A DNA stretch of 64,000 nt from Algoriphagus sp. NG3. GTDB taxonomy: Bacteria; Bacteroidota; Bacteroidia; Cytophagales; Cyclobacteriaceae. The position numbers and the translations under genes were made by a program. Position 1 is the first letter of the stretch; every line of letters begins with the position of its first letter. The DNA lies in contig NZ_CP139421.1 of assembly GCF_034119865.1 (NCBI RefSeq), positions 2,604,001-2,668,000 on the forward strand. Reading direction: 5' to 3'. Of the stretch, positions 15,393-25,800 are shown piece after piece. Under the pieces are notes generated by a model that saw only the letters and a program-made list of their open reading frames with translations, had not been told where the DNA came from and ran no database searches.

Positions 15393-18014
15393 TCACTCAC
15401 TCTTCAAGCTATTTACAGGATTGCTCAAGGCTGCTTTCAGCCCATGGATCCCGGCGGTGATCAGCCCAATTGCCAGTGTCAGAATAGCTGCAACCATTAC
15501 TGCCCACCAAGGAGCTGAAATGTGAAAAGCAAAATCATCCAACCAGCTACTCATTGTGTAATAAGCAATAGGTGATGCGAGTACGATGGCGATCAATACC
15601 AGCCGCACAAAATTTCCTGAGAGTATATTGAGAACCTGAAAGGTCGAAGCACCCAAGACTTTGCGGATACTGACTTCCTTCAGTCGCTGCTGGATCATAT
15701 ACGAGGACAGGCCAAACAAACCCAGACAGGCCAAAACAATAGCACAGGTGGAAAACAGGTTCATCAACTTACCCAACTGCATCTCCGACTGATACATGCG
15801 ATCATAGTCCTCATCCAAAAAACGGTAAGAATACGGTCGCTCAGGCAAGATCTTACTCCAGGTGTTCTCGATGAAACCCAAAGATTCCGGAATGTTTTCC
15901 CCATTGATCTTTACCAGCAATCTGCCGCCCCAAGAGGCTGAGAACAATACCAGAGGCTGAAGATCATTTCTTAAGGATTGGAAGTGGAAATCCTTGACCA
16001 CGCCCACCACAGTGCCCTGTTGGTTTAGGATCATTTCCTTCCCAATGGCCTCTTCAGGAGTCCAGCCAAATTTATCCGCCGCACTTTCGGTCATGATGTA
16101 GTGGAATTCCTTTTTCTCCCAGGGTTCTATTTCTGTCTGCCGGATATGTTGTTCTGTAAAATCAGTCCCTGCGATCACTTCCAGTCCTGCCACGGCTATG
16201 AAGTTTTCATCTACGGGATTGGCATTGACGGAGATCACCTCATTTTCAGGTCTGGTAGGCAAGTTCATGCTGTATCCGCTATTGATATTCACGGGACTGG
16301 AAGCGGCTCTGGAAACCTCAATAATCTGTGAACTGGCTTTTAACTCCTTTTTCAATGTGTTGATTTTCTGAAAATCCGTATTCCAGCCTATCGGCAAAGA
16401 AACAATATGCTCCCTGTCATATCCCAAATCCCTGCTTTGGATATAGTTGAGTTGGCCTTGTACTACCAAAGTGGCGATGATCAAAAACACAGAAATCCCA
16501 AACTGAAATACCGTGAGTGATTGCTGGAGCCACTTTGCAGAGGAAGTGTTTTTGAATACTCCTTTCAAAACCTTCATGGGCTGGAATTTGGACAAAAAAA
16601 TCGCCGGATACGCCCCTGCAATCAAGCTCAGCCCCAGGGTAAGCCCCAAAGTAAAAGTCAAAAACGTGGGCGACAACAAGTCCTCAAGTATTAATTCTCT
16701 ACCTATAAGATTATTGAAGCTGGGCAATACTAGATAAACGACTATAAAACTGGCTACTACAGACAGGCCACATAGTAGAAATGACTCTCCGATAAACTGC
16801 CAGAAAAGCTGGGATTGACCGGCTCCTGAGACTTTGCGGATTCCCACCTCCTTTGCCCGCTCCATAGATCTTGCAGTGCTCAAATTGATGTAGGTAAAGC
16901 AAACGATCACCAAGATCAGCAGGGCAATACCGGCTAGCATGTAGAGGTATTTGATATTGGTATTGGGCACAAAATCCGAATACGGGGAATACAGGTGTAC
17001 CCTGTCAAAATGCTCTAACGTAAAGTTGATAGTCGCTCCCAAATCCGCTGTTTCCTTTTCCATAAACGGCGGCAGCTTCTCCGCCATACTGCCAAAGGAA
17101 CTTTCATCCTGCAAAAGCAGGTAAGTAGTGTAGTTTGCATTCCAGTAGGATTCCTCCTGGTTCATTCCCATAGAAGAGAAAGAAGCCAGAAAATCAAACC
17201 GAAACTGAGAATTATAGGGATAATCTTCCATTACCCCAGTCACTTCATAGATTGTTTTATCATCCCCTACCTCGAGTCCCTGACCTACTGGATTTGCTTC
17301 CCCAAAGTACTTTTTGGCCATACTTTCGGTCAAAACTACTTTTCTGGGGCCGTTTAAGGCAGTGGTTGGATTCCCTTGGATCATCTCGAAAGCAAAAGCA
17401 TCAAAAAAAGTAGAGTCTGCGTACATAAAACCTGCTTCCGTAACCGGATTTCCTTCAAGTTGTAAAATCGCGGAAGATTGATTCATGCGGATAGCTTTTT
17501 CCACTTCGGGAAATGTCCTGGAAAGGACAGGGGCTACTTTGGTACTGGTGAATGTTCCCTTTGAGCTTTCTTCGCTCCCATCAAATGAATACTCCATGAC
17601 CACCCTTCCAATTCTGTCGGCATTGTGCTGAAAGGTATCGTAACTCATTTCATGTTGGATAAAAAGAGCAATCAGCATGCATGAGGTGATCCCCACGATA
17701 AGCCCCAGCATATTGATGATGGTAGCGGGCTTGTTCTTCCAAAGTGTCCTTCTGGCTATTTTAAAATTATTTCGAAACATGTCAATGTGGTTAGTCTTAT
17801 ATTCTTTGTTTTTGATCCCAATGATCCCCGGTCGGAAAAGCAATAGCACATCCCGGATAAAACGTAGGTCGGCCTTGAACTTGCCTTCTTTCTGAAGCCG
17901 CTCATGGTATAGTTCAAATAGATCCCCTTCTATGGAAGCGAGTAGATCCTTGTCACAAAACCATCTGAAAAATCGCTGAGCTAAGCCGGGTGGTTGTATT
18001 TCCTTCTTTCCCAT
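15393..18014 (-). CDS. FtsX/MacB-type ABC transporter permease with N-terminal prefix domain
   Basis: The 873-aa product has an N-terminal soluble prefix (about residues 5-75, PPGLAQRFFRWFCDKDLLAS) of the kind seen in Bacteroidota permeases linked to PadR regulators. Two MacB-type repeats follow. Each has a membrane segment, a large periplasmic domain and three FtsX helices: TM1 near 95-120, FtsX about 360-480, second MacB_PCD from about 505, last FtsX from about 745. The FtsX signature RSMERAKEVGIRKVSGAG recurs as RLKEVSIRKVLGAS. Such permeases work with a separate ATPase in export or cell-envelope stress; no ATPase gene is in the window. It starts six bases after the PadR gene. Confidence 0.9.
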   Translation of the reverse strand: MGKKEIQPPGLAQRFFRWFCDKDLLASIEGDLFELYHERLQKEGKFKADLRFIRDVLLLFRPGIIGIKNKEYKTNHIDMFRNNFKIARRTLWKNKPATIINMLGLIVGITSCMLIALFIQHEMSYDTFQHNADRIGRVVMEYSFDGSEESSKGTFTSTKVAPVLSRTFPEVEKAIRMNQSSAILQLEGNPVTEAGFMYADSTFFDAFAFEMIQGNPTTALNGPRKVVLTESMAKKYFGEANPVGQGLEVGDDKTIYEVTGVMEDYPYNSQFRFDFLASFSSMGMNQEESYWNANYTTYLLLQDESSFGSMAEKLPPFMEKETADLGATINFTLEHFDRVHLYSPYSDFVPNTNIKYLYMLAGIALLILVIVCFTYINLSTARSMERAKEVGIRKVSGAGQSQLFWQFIGESFLLCGLSVVASFIVVYLVLPSFNNLIGRELILEDLLSPTFLTFTLGLTLGLSLIAGAYPAIFLSKFQPMKVLKGVFKNTSSAKWLQQSLTVFQFGISVFLIIATLVVQGQLNYIQSRDLGYDREHIVSLPIGWNTDFQKINTLKKELKASSQIIEVSRAASSPVNINSGYSMNLPTRPENEVISVNANPVDENFIAVAGLEVIAGTDFTEQHIRQTEIEPWEKKEFHYIMTESAADKFGWTPEEAIGKEMILNQQGTVVGVVKDFHFQSLRNDLQPLVLFSASWGGRLLVKINGENIPESLGFIENTWSKILPERPYSYRFLDEDYDRMYQSEMQLGKLMNLFSTCAIVLACLGLFGLSSYMIQQRLKEVSIRKVLGASTFQVLNILSGNFVRLVLIAIVLASPIAYYTMSSWLDDFAFHISAPWWAVMVAAILTLAIGLITAGIHGLKAALSNPVNSLKSE

Positions 18015-18020
18015 AGTCTC

Positions 18021-18359
18021 TTAGCCCATCTTTAGGTTCCATGCGACATCGGGAATGGCTTTCCACAGATCTTCTCTGGTCTGACGGGTAAATTGCATGG
18101 CTTCCTTGCCCAAAGCCGTGATCTGGAAATATTTTTTTGGCCTGCCTGCCCGTTCATTCGTGCTCTCGCCTTCCCTTGATTTCAAGTACCCTTTATCTTC
18201 CAAGCGTTTAAGCGCGGTTTGCAAAGCGCCTACACTGACACTCCGCTCGAGTCTTGATTCAATTTCGGATTTTACCGACACCCCATAAGCCTCGTCAAAC
18301 AACACACCTACCGTCAGCATGACAACTTCCTCGAATTCCCCCAGTTGATATTTCTTCAT
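18021..18359 (-). CDS. PadR family transcriptional regulator
   Basis: The 112-aa product is a winged-helix PadR regulator: LGEFEEVVMLTVGVLFDEAY, then VSVKSEIESRL, SVGALQTALKRLEDKGYLKS and the wing RPKKYFQITALGKEAM. The start MKKYQLGEF at 18357-18359 matches the family; the 21 extra upstream residues look non-coding. It is the first gene of an operon with the FtsX-type permease and probably represses that operon until a ligand is sensed. Confidence 0.9.
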   Translation of the reverse strand: MKKYQLGEFEEVVMLTVGVLFDEAYGVSVKSEIESRLERSVSVGALQTALKRLEDKGYLKSREGESTNERAGRPKKYFQITALGKEAMQFTRQTREDLWKAIPDVAWNLKMG

Positions 18360-18544
18360 GGCAAAACAATTGATTCCTAATTGTAGTATTAAAAAATTGT
18401 GCCAGACAAAAAATCGCTTCATATAACAATTTTAGGACTGTTTTAGAACTTAGGACTAATCAGGAGTGTACGCTTTTGTTCGATTTTGGAACAATATTAA
18501 AAACACATATCTTCACCCAGACACCTTGCACCTACCAAAAAAAA
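18360..18544. other. Upstream region of the PadR/permease operon
   Basis: AT-rich intergenic DNA up to the MITE-like element. It contains the short inverted pair ACAATT/AATTGT near the PadR start, which could be an operator but is not a recognised PadR site. Confidence 0.4.
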
Positions 18545-18851
18545 GAGACTGCCTCATAAGTAGGTTTTCGTGTCAGGCTGAGAAATAAAAATTTAGAATT
18601 TACAAAAGAATAATAACGGAAAGGGATTCAGGAACAACGTTAGGTCACCCTGAGCGAAGTCGAAGGGCCCTCGACTCCGCTCGGACTGACACAACATTTA
18701 AACACTTATTTATAATACGTCATTGGTAGCAGCCAGTCTGCCGAAGGCATGAAAGTCTTAGCCTTTTATGCACTGATTTAGCCCATTTCGATTTCGAGAC
18801 TTTCTTCTCTCAAGTGCTCAATGTGACAATTATGAGTTATGAGACAGTCTC
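18545..18851. mobile_element. MITE-like element with 15-bp terminal inverted repeats
   Basis: GAGACTGCCTCATAA at 18545-18559 and TTATGAGACAGTCTC at 18837-18851 are inverted repeats with 14 of 15 positions matching. The 307-bp interval has no gene. Ends of this GAGACTGTCTCATAA type are common in insertion sequences, so this looks like a non-autonomous derivative. Inside, an inverted pair around AGGGCCCTCGACT (about 18652-18685) forms a long hairpin. No target-site duplication was confirmed. Confidence 0.55.
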
Positions 18852-18881
18852 CTGTTAACGATGTTATGTTCAAAGCCCAGG

Positions 18882-19133
18882 TTAAGATTTTTGATGCCCA
18901 CTCACTTTAAACACGTTTTTCACTATTCCCACAACAACCACGTCCACCCCCGGCTCTAATATCCCATCATCGGTAATCGCATAGAAATGGAATAATTGAG
19001 AATCCCTCTCGATTGTAATCAATCCATTTCCGTGCTTTTCATTGGTTATTTTTGTAACCACGGTTCCCCTTCTCCCCAAAAAACCTTCCTCCCAACTTTG
19101 AGATTTTACCCGTTCTTTAAATAACCATTTCAT
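18882..19133 (-). CDS. Small NfeD-like OB-fold protein (copy 1)
   Basis: The 83-aa product starts MKWLFKERVKSQSWEEGFLG and contains GRRGTVVTKI, GNGLITIERDSQLFHFYAIT and VVVVGIVKNVFKV. That spacing (GxxGxVVT, a central strand pair, then a VxVVG block) resembles the C-terminal OB-fold of NfeD proteins, without their membrane part. A close paralogue lies at 46670-46918. The start at 19131-19133 aligns with the paralogue's start; an in-frame ATG at 19224-19226 would add 31 residues encoded by the intergenic element upstream. Function is unknown. Confidence 0.65.
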   Translation of the reverse strand: MKWLFKERVKSQSWEEGFLGRRGTVVTKITNEKHGNGLITIERDSQLFHFYAITDDGILEPGVDVVVVGIVKNVFKVSGHQKS

Positions 19134-19226
19134 TTGTTTATTTTTTGTTTTTAATGGGTCAGATGGAATCTCGCATGCATTATAATCATCCCAGTGTGTA
19201 ACGTTCTTCGTGATGCTCGATTTCAT
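19134..19226 (-). repeat. Intergenic leader element, copy i
   Basis: One of four related minus-strand elements placed directly before genes. It begins ATGAAATCGAGCAT and contains GATGATTATAATGCATGCGA, both shared with the copy at 22695-22811. Its frame is open and in phase with the NfeD-like gene, so it may encode an N-terminal extension. Confidence 0.55.
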
Positions 19227-19306
19227 ATGATTATAATTTGTCTTTTAAAGGCCATATGCTCGCCTGTATTATAATAATAATCACTCTGTGTGTCGTACTT
19301 CGACAT
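19223..19306 (-). CDS. Short leader ORF, 27 aa, within intergenic element copy ii
   Basis: The frame encodes 27 residues (MSKYDTQSDYYYNTGEHMAF then KRQIIII) and ends in a TGA that overlaps the ATG of element copy i as ATGA. A similar peptide end with the same ATGA junction precedes the PorP/SprF gene. This could be a translationally coupled leader peptide or the remnant of a small gene. No known family is recognised. Confidence 0.35.
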   Translation of the reverse strand: MSKYDTQSDYYYNTGEHMAFKRQIIII

Positions 19307-19354
19307 GCCTACCGGAGAGGCAGGCTCGATTTCATGATTTTATGATCAACTTTT

Positions 19355-21721
19355 TTATCGATTGATATTTCCAACCCTTAATTCCGTACGGCGGTTTAGC
19401 TGGTGCATGGCCTCAGTGCAGCTGATGTCATTGCAGTCATTGACTGGCCTGGTTTTCCCAAACCAGGTCTCGTCCATCCTGCTTTCTTCTATGCCTCTTT
19501 GGATAAGGTATTTCTTGACCACATCCGCCCTGCGTTCAGACAATGGTTTGTTATATTCCTCAGATCCCCGCTGGTCGGTGTGCCCTTCTATGAAAAGCAT
19601 CAGGTTTGGCATACGTTTCAGCATGATGGCCGTACGTTCCAGCTCCTTCTTGTGCACTGACCGCAGCATGGACTTGTCAAAATCAAAGTAAACAGTGGGA
19701 ATGGCGGCAAGTTCCTTCTGGATATCGTCAAACAAGGCATCAGTATCACAAAAGTCCATGTCTTTGAAGCTCTCCGGTATCTCATATTGCTTGCTCGGAT
19801 CCGGGAAAGCCTCTAACACAAGCTCTGAACGTCTGTTCAGCTGATGGGCAGTCTCAGAACACGGGGTCCCGTCCCCGCAGTCATTGGCCAACTCCTGCTC
19901 ACCGAACCATTCCAACCTGATCCTGTCGGCGGAGATGTTATACTGTGCCATGTATTCGGTGACCGCCTTGGCCCTGTTGTTCGAAAGGATGATATTGTAC
20001 TCATCGCTGGCCCTGGAATCCGTGTGGGAGGCCACCAGCAGATCCAGGAACGGGTACCTGTCCATTATCTCCCCTAACTTATCCAAAGCCGGTCTGGCAT
20101 CATCCCTGATCTTGAACTTATCCAGGTCATAATAGACAATGTCCACATATACAGGAAGCTGGTACGGAATGGCGATCAGGGTATATTCCCTTTTGACCGT
20201 GTCCCCCGCAACCCCCTTGGTGGTGATGCTTTCGTCAGTCACGCTGAAATAGCCCGGCTTGGAGATCACGATACCGAAGTCACTCTCCGGCTCCAGCTCC
20301 GCCAAAAGCCCCCCTTTGGTTCCTCTTGTTGTCTGGACGTTCCCGTTCTGGGTCTTGTCCCTCAGGGTGGCCATGTAGCTGTCCGTGATGACCAGCCCAT
20401 CGCAGTCGATCACCCTGGCAAGGAACTGCCTGTAAACATCCTGTATGGCGTAAATATCATCAAGCCCCTGGCCTCCTTTTCTGTTTGAGGAAAGATAAAC
20501 CTCCTCTTTGCCGTTCTCGTCCGTCAGTATGCGGTAGGCGAAATCATCCGCGACAGAGTTGATCGGGATGCCCATGTTCCGCACGTCGGAGATCTGGGCA
20601 GGTGTATAATCCGCCTCAAACACATCCATACCACCCGCTCCAGCATGGCCCGTGGAACTGAAGTAGAACCTGTCCCCTTTGCGGAAGGCATGGGATTCAT
20701 TGCCCGCTGTATTGACATCAGGCCCCAGGTTGACCGGGGTTCCGAATGTCATGTCTTCATCATACGTCACATAATACAGGTCCGTCCCCCCGTTGCCCCC
20801 CGGCATATCGGAGGTGAAGTAAAGCCGACCGGCTTCCTCATCCACATGTGGGTTCATCACCGCATAGCCGATGGAATCGTTGAACGGAACCGGAAAAAAA
20901 CCCTCCAACACCCCCTCGTTCAGCTTGCTGTAATAGATCTCAGGCTGCACGGTGATGTTGTCCCTCTTCTTTACTTTCTTGATATCACGGGTAATGGAGT
21001 AAAAAAGGATATTGTTTTTCTTATCAAAACTCGGATCCGAAAAGTTATATGTGCCTGGGACATTTGATACCAGTTCAGAAATGTTCCCGGCAGTGTCCCG
21101 CTTATATACCGAGAAATACTCCCGGTCGGTAAAGCCGTTCTTTTCCTCGCTGAAATACTTGTTCTTGGCATCTATCCTCAGACCGGGCATGGTACTCGGA
21201 TATTGTCCTCCCCTGTCTGAAACGAAATACTTGTTGCCGCTGGCATCCACGGTTATATCAAAGTCAGAACCGGCGGAGTTTAACCCTTCGGCACCTTCCA
21301 GCTTCACTTTCTTTTTGCTCTGGACGGTCAGCAGCTTGGCCACGTTGAGCCCCTCTACCGATATCTCCTTTGCCTGCAGGATGCTGAAGGCCTCTTCCAG
21401 GTTGTCTGTCAGCTGCGCCGACCTCAGGTACTGTATATAGTCAGGGTTGCCGGCCTCATCGTAGCCCACGGTGGTCTTCCACCATTCATAGGATCTGTCA
21501 TAGTCCCGGAGTATGACCTGCGCCTCGGATATTTTCCTCGCCGTTTCATAGTTTGGCTTATTTGCATAGGACTGCTCATATACTTCCAGGGCATGCCTGT
21601 AGTTCATCAGCTCCATCTGCTTATCCGCGTAGCGGACTTTGCCCTTCTGTGCGTGGACCGTCCCTAAAGACCCAAAGATCATCACTGCGGTAATACTGAA
21701 AATTGTAAATGCCTTTTTCAT
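19355..21721 (-). CDS. OmpA-family outer-membrane protein with PD40 repeats and two OmpA domains
   Basis: The 788-aa product has a signal peptide (MKKAFTIFSITAVMIFGSLG, cleavage near VHAQ) and a short TPR-like region (about 25-100). PD40/WD40-like beta-propeller repeats follow at about 145-410 (DFDITVDASGNKYFVSDRGG, GRLYFTSDMPGGNGGTDLYY). Two OmpA C-terminal peptidoglycan-binding domains complete it: one at about 535-650 (VYYDLDKFKIRDDARPAL, SHTDSRASDEYN) and one at about 675-785 (VYFDFDKSMLRSVHKKEL, GHTDQRGSEEYN). Each carries a Cys-x-x-x-Cys-type insert (NDCGDGTPC, NDCNDISC). The tandem OmpA pair is unusual. It starts two bases after the PorP/SprF gene, so it should belong to the type IX secretion-linked adhesin operon and tether that partner to peptidoglycan. 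Confidence 0.85.
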   Translation of the reverse strand: MKKAFTIFSITAVMIFGSLGTVHAQKGKVRYADKQMELMNYRHALEVYEQSYANKPNYETARKISEAQVILRDYDRSYEWWKTTVGYDEAGNPDYIQYLRSAQLTDNLEEAFSILQAKEISVEGLNVAKLLTVQSKKKVKLEGAEGLNSAGSDFDITVDASGNKYFVSDRGGQYPSTMPGLRIDAKNKYFSEEKNGFTDREYFSVYKRDTAGNISELVSNVPGTYNFSDPSFDKKNNILFYSITRDIKKVKKRDNITVQPEIYYSKLNEGVLEGFFPVPFNDSIGYAVMNPHVDEEAGRLYFTSDMPGGNGGTDLYYVTYDEDMTFGTPVNLGPDVNTAGNESHAFRKGDRFYFSSTGHAGAGGMDVFEADYTPAQISDVRNMGIPINSVADDFAYRILTDENGKEEVYLSSNRKGGQGLDDIYAIQDVYRQFLARVIDCDGLVITDSYMATLRDKTQNGNVQTTRGTKGGLLAELEPESDFGIVISKPGYFSVTDESITTKGVAGDTVKREYTLIAIPYQLPVYVDIVYYDLDKFKIRDDARPALDKLGEIMDRYPFLDLLVASHTDSRASDEYNIILSNNRAKAVTEYMAQYNISADRIRLEWFGEQELANDCGDGTPCSETAHQLNRRSELVLEAFPDPSKQYEIPESFKDMDFCDTDALFDDIQKELAAIPTVYFDFDKSMLRSVHKKELERTAIMLKRMPNLMLFIEGHTDQRGSEEYNKPLSERRADVVKKYLIQRGIEESRMDETWFGKTRPVNDCNDISCTEAMHQLNRRTELRVGNINR

Positions 21722-21723
21722 AA

Positions 21724-22698
21724 TCAGAACCATCTTTGGTTTTTCATTACTGCTGTTCTTGGTGTGATGTAATATCCTACCGAAAGCTCATGGGAGTTGT
21801 TCCTGTAGTTTTCCAGCACATTGAGGTTATGGTCATATGCATAACCTAAGCGGAGCCGCTTGGTGGCGAAGATCTCCACTATGGCGGCCACAGCGTTCCG
21901 GTTGCCCAGGTTGTCCTCAAGGTTGTCATTCCAGATCTTGATGTTGCTTCTGTAGGAGCCGCCCAGCCAGAGACGTTCCCCAAACAGGAACATGGCGTTC
22001 AGGTCATAATTGGTCGGGGCCCCTTTCACTTCTTTAATTAGAAAGCTGGGTTTGAATTTTACCATCTGCCCAAAGTCGAAGATAGCACCTGCCGTAAGGT
22101 AGTAATGGAAATCATGGTAGGCCAGGGCCACGTCCTCACGTTCCAATGACTTCTTCCCGATCATGTTGTAAACACTGAAACCCGCATAAAACCTGTCCGT
22201 GTTGAAGAACAGCCCCGTGTTCAGGTTGGGGGTGGTCAGGTTGATCCGCCCGTCAGGGATCTCCGAATCCGGATAGTCGTTCGGGTCAAGCATGCTCCCG
22301 TCTATGGAATACTGCGAAAACCCGGCGCTGACCCCGAGACCCAGCTGGCTTTTTGCCCCGGTACGTATCCGGTAGGCATAGGTCAACAGACCACCCGTGG
22401 TCTTGGCCGGCCCCAGGTTGTCACTCAGAAAGGAAACCCCAAAGCCCATGGCCCCTTCGTTGGCAGAAAGATCCGCCGTGACCGTGAAGGTCTCCGGGGC
22501 ACCCGGGAAGTTGACCCACTGGCTGCGATAGGTCGATTGGATATAGGCCTCCTGCTTGTAGCCGGCATAACCAGGATTGACATGCAATCCGTTGAAGATA
22601 TACTGGCTGAACTGCGGTAGCTGCTGCCCAAAAGTCCCCCCGGTGGCCAACATCGACACCAGAAAGGTCATTCCAATGATTTTAAAAGTAGTTTTCAT
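21724..22698 (-). CDS. PorP/SprF family type IX secretion-associated membrane protein
   Basis: The 324-aa product has a signal peptide ending near GTFGQ and the PorP/SprF opening QLPQFSQYIFNGLHVNPGYA, followed by a beta-barrel-like series of amphipathic strands (AMGFGVSFLSDNLGPAKTTG, LGLGVSAGFSQYSIDG). It ends with SHELSVGYYI. In Flavobacterium johnsoniae, SprF is needed to move the giant adhesin SprB to the surface and is encoded next to it. Here it follows a giant adhesin with a type B secretion domain, the same arrangement, so it is probably the dedicated partner. A 38-aa leader ORF precedes it with an ATGA overlap. Confidence 0.9.
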   Translation of the reverse strand: MKTTFKIIGMTFLVSMLATGGTFGQQLPQFSQYIFNGLHVNPGYAGYKQEAYIQSTYRSQWVNFPGAPETFTVTADLSANEGAMGFGVSFLSDNLGPAKTTGGLLTYAYRIRTGAKSQLGLGVSAGFSQYSIDGSMLDPNDYPDSEIPDGRINLTTPNLNTGLFFNTDRFYAGFSVYNMIGKKSLEREDVALAYHDFHYYLTAGAIFDFGQMVKFKPSFLIKEVKGAPTNYDLNAMFLFGERLWLGGSYRSNIKIWNDNLEDNLGNRNAVAAIVEIFATKRLRLGYAYDHNLNVLENYRNNSHELSVGYYITPRTAVMKNQRWF

Positions 22699-22811
22699 AT
22701 GCTTACAATTTGACTTTCAAAGGTCATATAGAATCCCTGCCTGACCGGCAGGCTGGTCGCATGCATTATAATTATCCCTCTGTCGGACTCTTGTGTTATG
22801 CTCGATTTCAT
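22695..22811 (-). CDS. Short leader ORF, 38 aa, between giant adhesin and sprF-like gene
   Basis: The frame (MKSSITQESDRGIIIMHATS, ending YMTFESQIVSI) begins nine bases after the adhesin stop codon and ends in a TGA overlapping the PorP/SprF ATG as ATGA. The DNA belongs to the four-copy intergenic element and also contains an imperfect CCTGCC/GGCAGG palindrome. It could couple translation of the partner gene to that of the adhesin. It is not recognised as a protein family. Confidence 0.35.
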   Translation of the reverse strand: MKSSITQESDRGIIIMHATSLPVRQGFYMTFESQIVSI

Positions 22812-22820
22812 GTCTTCCAA

Positions 22821-25800
22821 TTAATTTTTGATTACCTGAATCCAACCTTTAAACTCATGGCTCTCACCATTAGAATCTGTAGTAGTCAGAATATAATAGT
22901 AAGTACCCGCCGTTTGCCCAGGTGCATCCCAGTCGTTTTGATAGTTATCCCGCTCAAACACATGGTCGCCATAACGATTAATGATAACGATTCGATTTTT
23001 CTCAAACTTATCCAAACCTTTAATCTCAAAAGTATCATTGTCTCCGTCATTGTTCGGTGTGATGACATTTGGAATTCGGAATGGACGGATCTGGTTTAAG
23101 TCCGTAGCCTGATTGTCAGTAGGATTGACATCTTCCTCCAAGGATCCCACTGTTACCGAATTGCTGATTGCACCGGAATCTCCAGCTTTAACTCGAATTC
23201 GAAGTGTTATCACTCCCTCATCAGGAACAATCGGTATATCCCAAGTCAACTTACTACCACTCACAAGCACATCAGCCACTTCAATCTCAGGATCACTTAC
23301 ACTCACTATACTCGAACTAACATAGCTTACATTTGCCGGAAGATCATCTACTATCGTTACATCCCTGGCAGGCGTACCTCCGGTATTTCTCACCACAATC
23401 TCATAGTCAAACTCATCACCTTCGTAAATCTCAGCTTCGAATGAAGTTTTACTTACTGTCAAATCGACCTTCGGCGCTATCAATGCGATTGTAATAGTCG
23501 CAGTATCGCAGTTTGTTGGATTATTGATTTCACATAGACGATAAGTCAGGACATACGTGCCGGGAGGATTCATTCCTGGAATAATGCTGAAGCTTCCATC
23601 TTCGCCAATTAAAACACCTATCAAATCACCTACATCAACCAATTGAAAATCAACATCATTTGGATTCACAGGTAATCCCCCAAGAATATCATTATCCAAT
23701 ATATTACCGGCCAAGCCTCCAAAATCAACTAAATGGACACCTAGGTCATCGTCAATAGCTTCGATTTTAGGAGCGGTCACCGTTACAGTAACTGTCGCAG
23801 TATCACAGTTACCTGAATTTAATACATCACAGATGCTGTAAGTCAACTCATATTCACCGGCTGGTGTACCCGGCGCAACTGTTATAGTTCCGTCTGGGTT
23901 CAGAGTCAGCGGCGAGTTTGGATCCATGTCAACTTCAGTCAAGATCACATCATCAACATTCACAGGCTCTCCGTTTAAGGTATCGTTATCCAATACGCTT
24001 GGCGTGTTCCCCCCTTCAAATCCGTTCACCGGATCGAAAGTATCATCATTAGCGACAATAGAACCCGATTCCACAAATACCGTCACAGGATCACTAGGCT
24101 CTGGGGTCAATGGTGTACCAGGGTTCGTAGGATCGTCTCCCGTTACAGTGGCCGTGTTCACAACCTCCCCGTTCAGCACATCGGCTTCAGTTACCGTATA
24201 GCTGCCTGTCAAAGTTACCGTCTCACCAGGAGCTAGCATGCCTTCTGTTGCTGGCCAGCTGCCTGTGGTGTTGTCAACAGTACCTCCCAACAATGGATCT
24301 TCTACTGTTATGTTCCCTATTGTCACATTGCCCTCATTGGTCACTGTGAAGGTGTATCCTATCACGTCGCCTACCGCTGCCTCGCCTGTGAATGAAGTTG
24401 CCTTCACGATCGAAAGCGCAGGATCAGCCTCTTCGGTGTCAACCGTTACCGGATCACTAGGTTCAAGGTCTAGCGGGTTGCCCGGAGCTGTAGGATCGTC
24501 TCCCGTTACAGTGGCCGTGTTCACAACCTCTCCGTTTAGCACATCGGCTTCCGTTACCGTATAGCTGCCTGTCAACGTCACCGTCTCACCAGGAGCTAGC
24601 GTGCCTTCTGTTGCTGGCCAGGTTCCTGTTGTGTTATCAACAGTTCCGCCCAACAATGGATCTTCTACTGTTATGTTCTCTATCGTCACATTGCCCTCAT
24701 TGCTCACTGTGAAGGTGTATCCTATCACATCGCCCACTACTGCATCACCCGTAAAGTCCGTGGACTTCACGATCGAAAGTGCAGGGTCAGCCTCCTCGGT
24801 GTCAACCGTCACAGGATCACTAGGCTCAGGTGTCAATGGTGTACCAGGATTAGTCGGATCGTCACCAGTTACGGTTGCCGTATTCACAACCTCACCGTTC
24901 AACACATCCGCTTCCGTTACCGTATAGCTGCCTGTCAACGTCACCGTCTCACCTGGGGCAAGCGTGCCTTCCGTTGCTGGCCAGGTTCCTGTTGTGTTGT
25001 CAACAGTACCGCCCAACAATGGATCTTCAACTGTTATGTTCTCTATTGTTACGTTACCGTCATTGGTCACTGTGAAGGTGTATCCTATCACATCGCCTAC
25101 CGCAGCAGCTCCGATGAAGTCCGTGGACTTCACGATCGAAAGCGCAGGATCAGCCTCTTCGGTCTCAACTGTCACCGGATCACTAGGTTCTTCAGGTAGC
25201 GGATTCTTAGGCCCGTCAGGATCTGAAGGATCAACAGGATTAGTCGGATCGTCTCCCGTTACAGTGGCCGTATTCACAACCTCGCCGTTCAGTACATCCG
25301 CTTCCGTTACCGTATAGCTGCCTGTCAACGTCACTGTCTCACCAGGGGCCAGTGTGCCTTCTGTTGCTGGCCAGATTCCTGTGGTGTTGGCAACAGTTCC
25401 GCCCAACAATGGATCTTCTACTGTTATATTATCAATGGTTATGTTACCTGTGTTCTCCACCGTAAACGTATAGTCAATCACGTCTCCTACCGCTGCCTCG
25501 CCTGTGAATGAAGTTGCCTTTACGATCGACAGCGCAGGATCAGCCTCTTCGGTCTCAACCGTTACCGGATCACTAGGCTCTGGGTCTAGCGGGTTGCCCG
25601 GATCTGTAGGATCGTCACCAGTTACCGTGGCCGTATTCACAACCTCTCCGTTCAGCACATCGGCTTCGGTTACCGTATAGCTGCCTGCTAACGTCACTGT
25701 CTCACCAGGGGCCAGAGTGCCTTCTGTTGCAGGCCAGGTTCCTGTTGTGTTGGCAACAGTACCGCCCAACAATGGATCTTCAACTGTTATGTTATCAATG

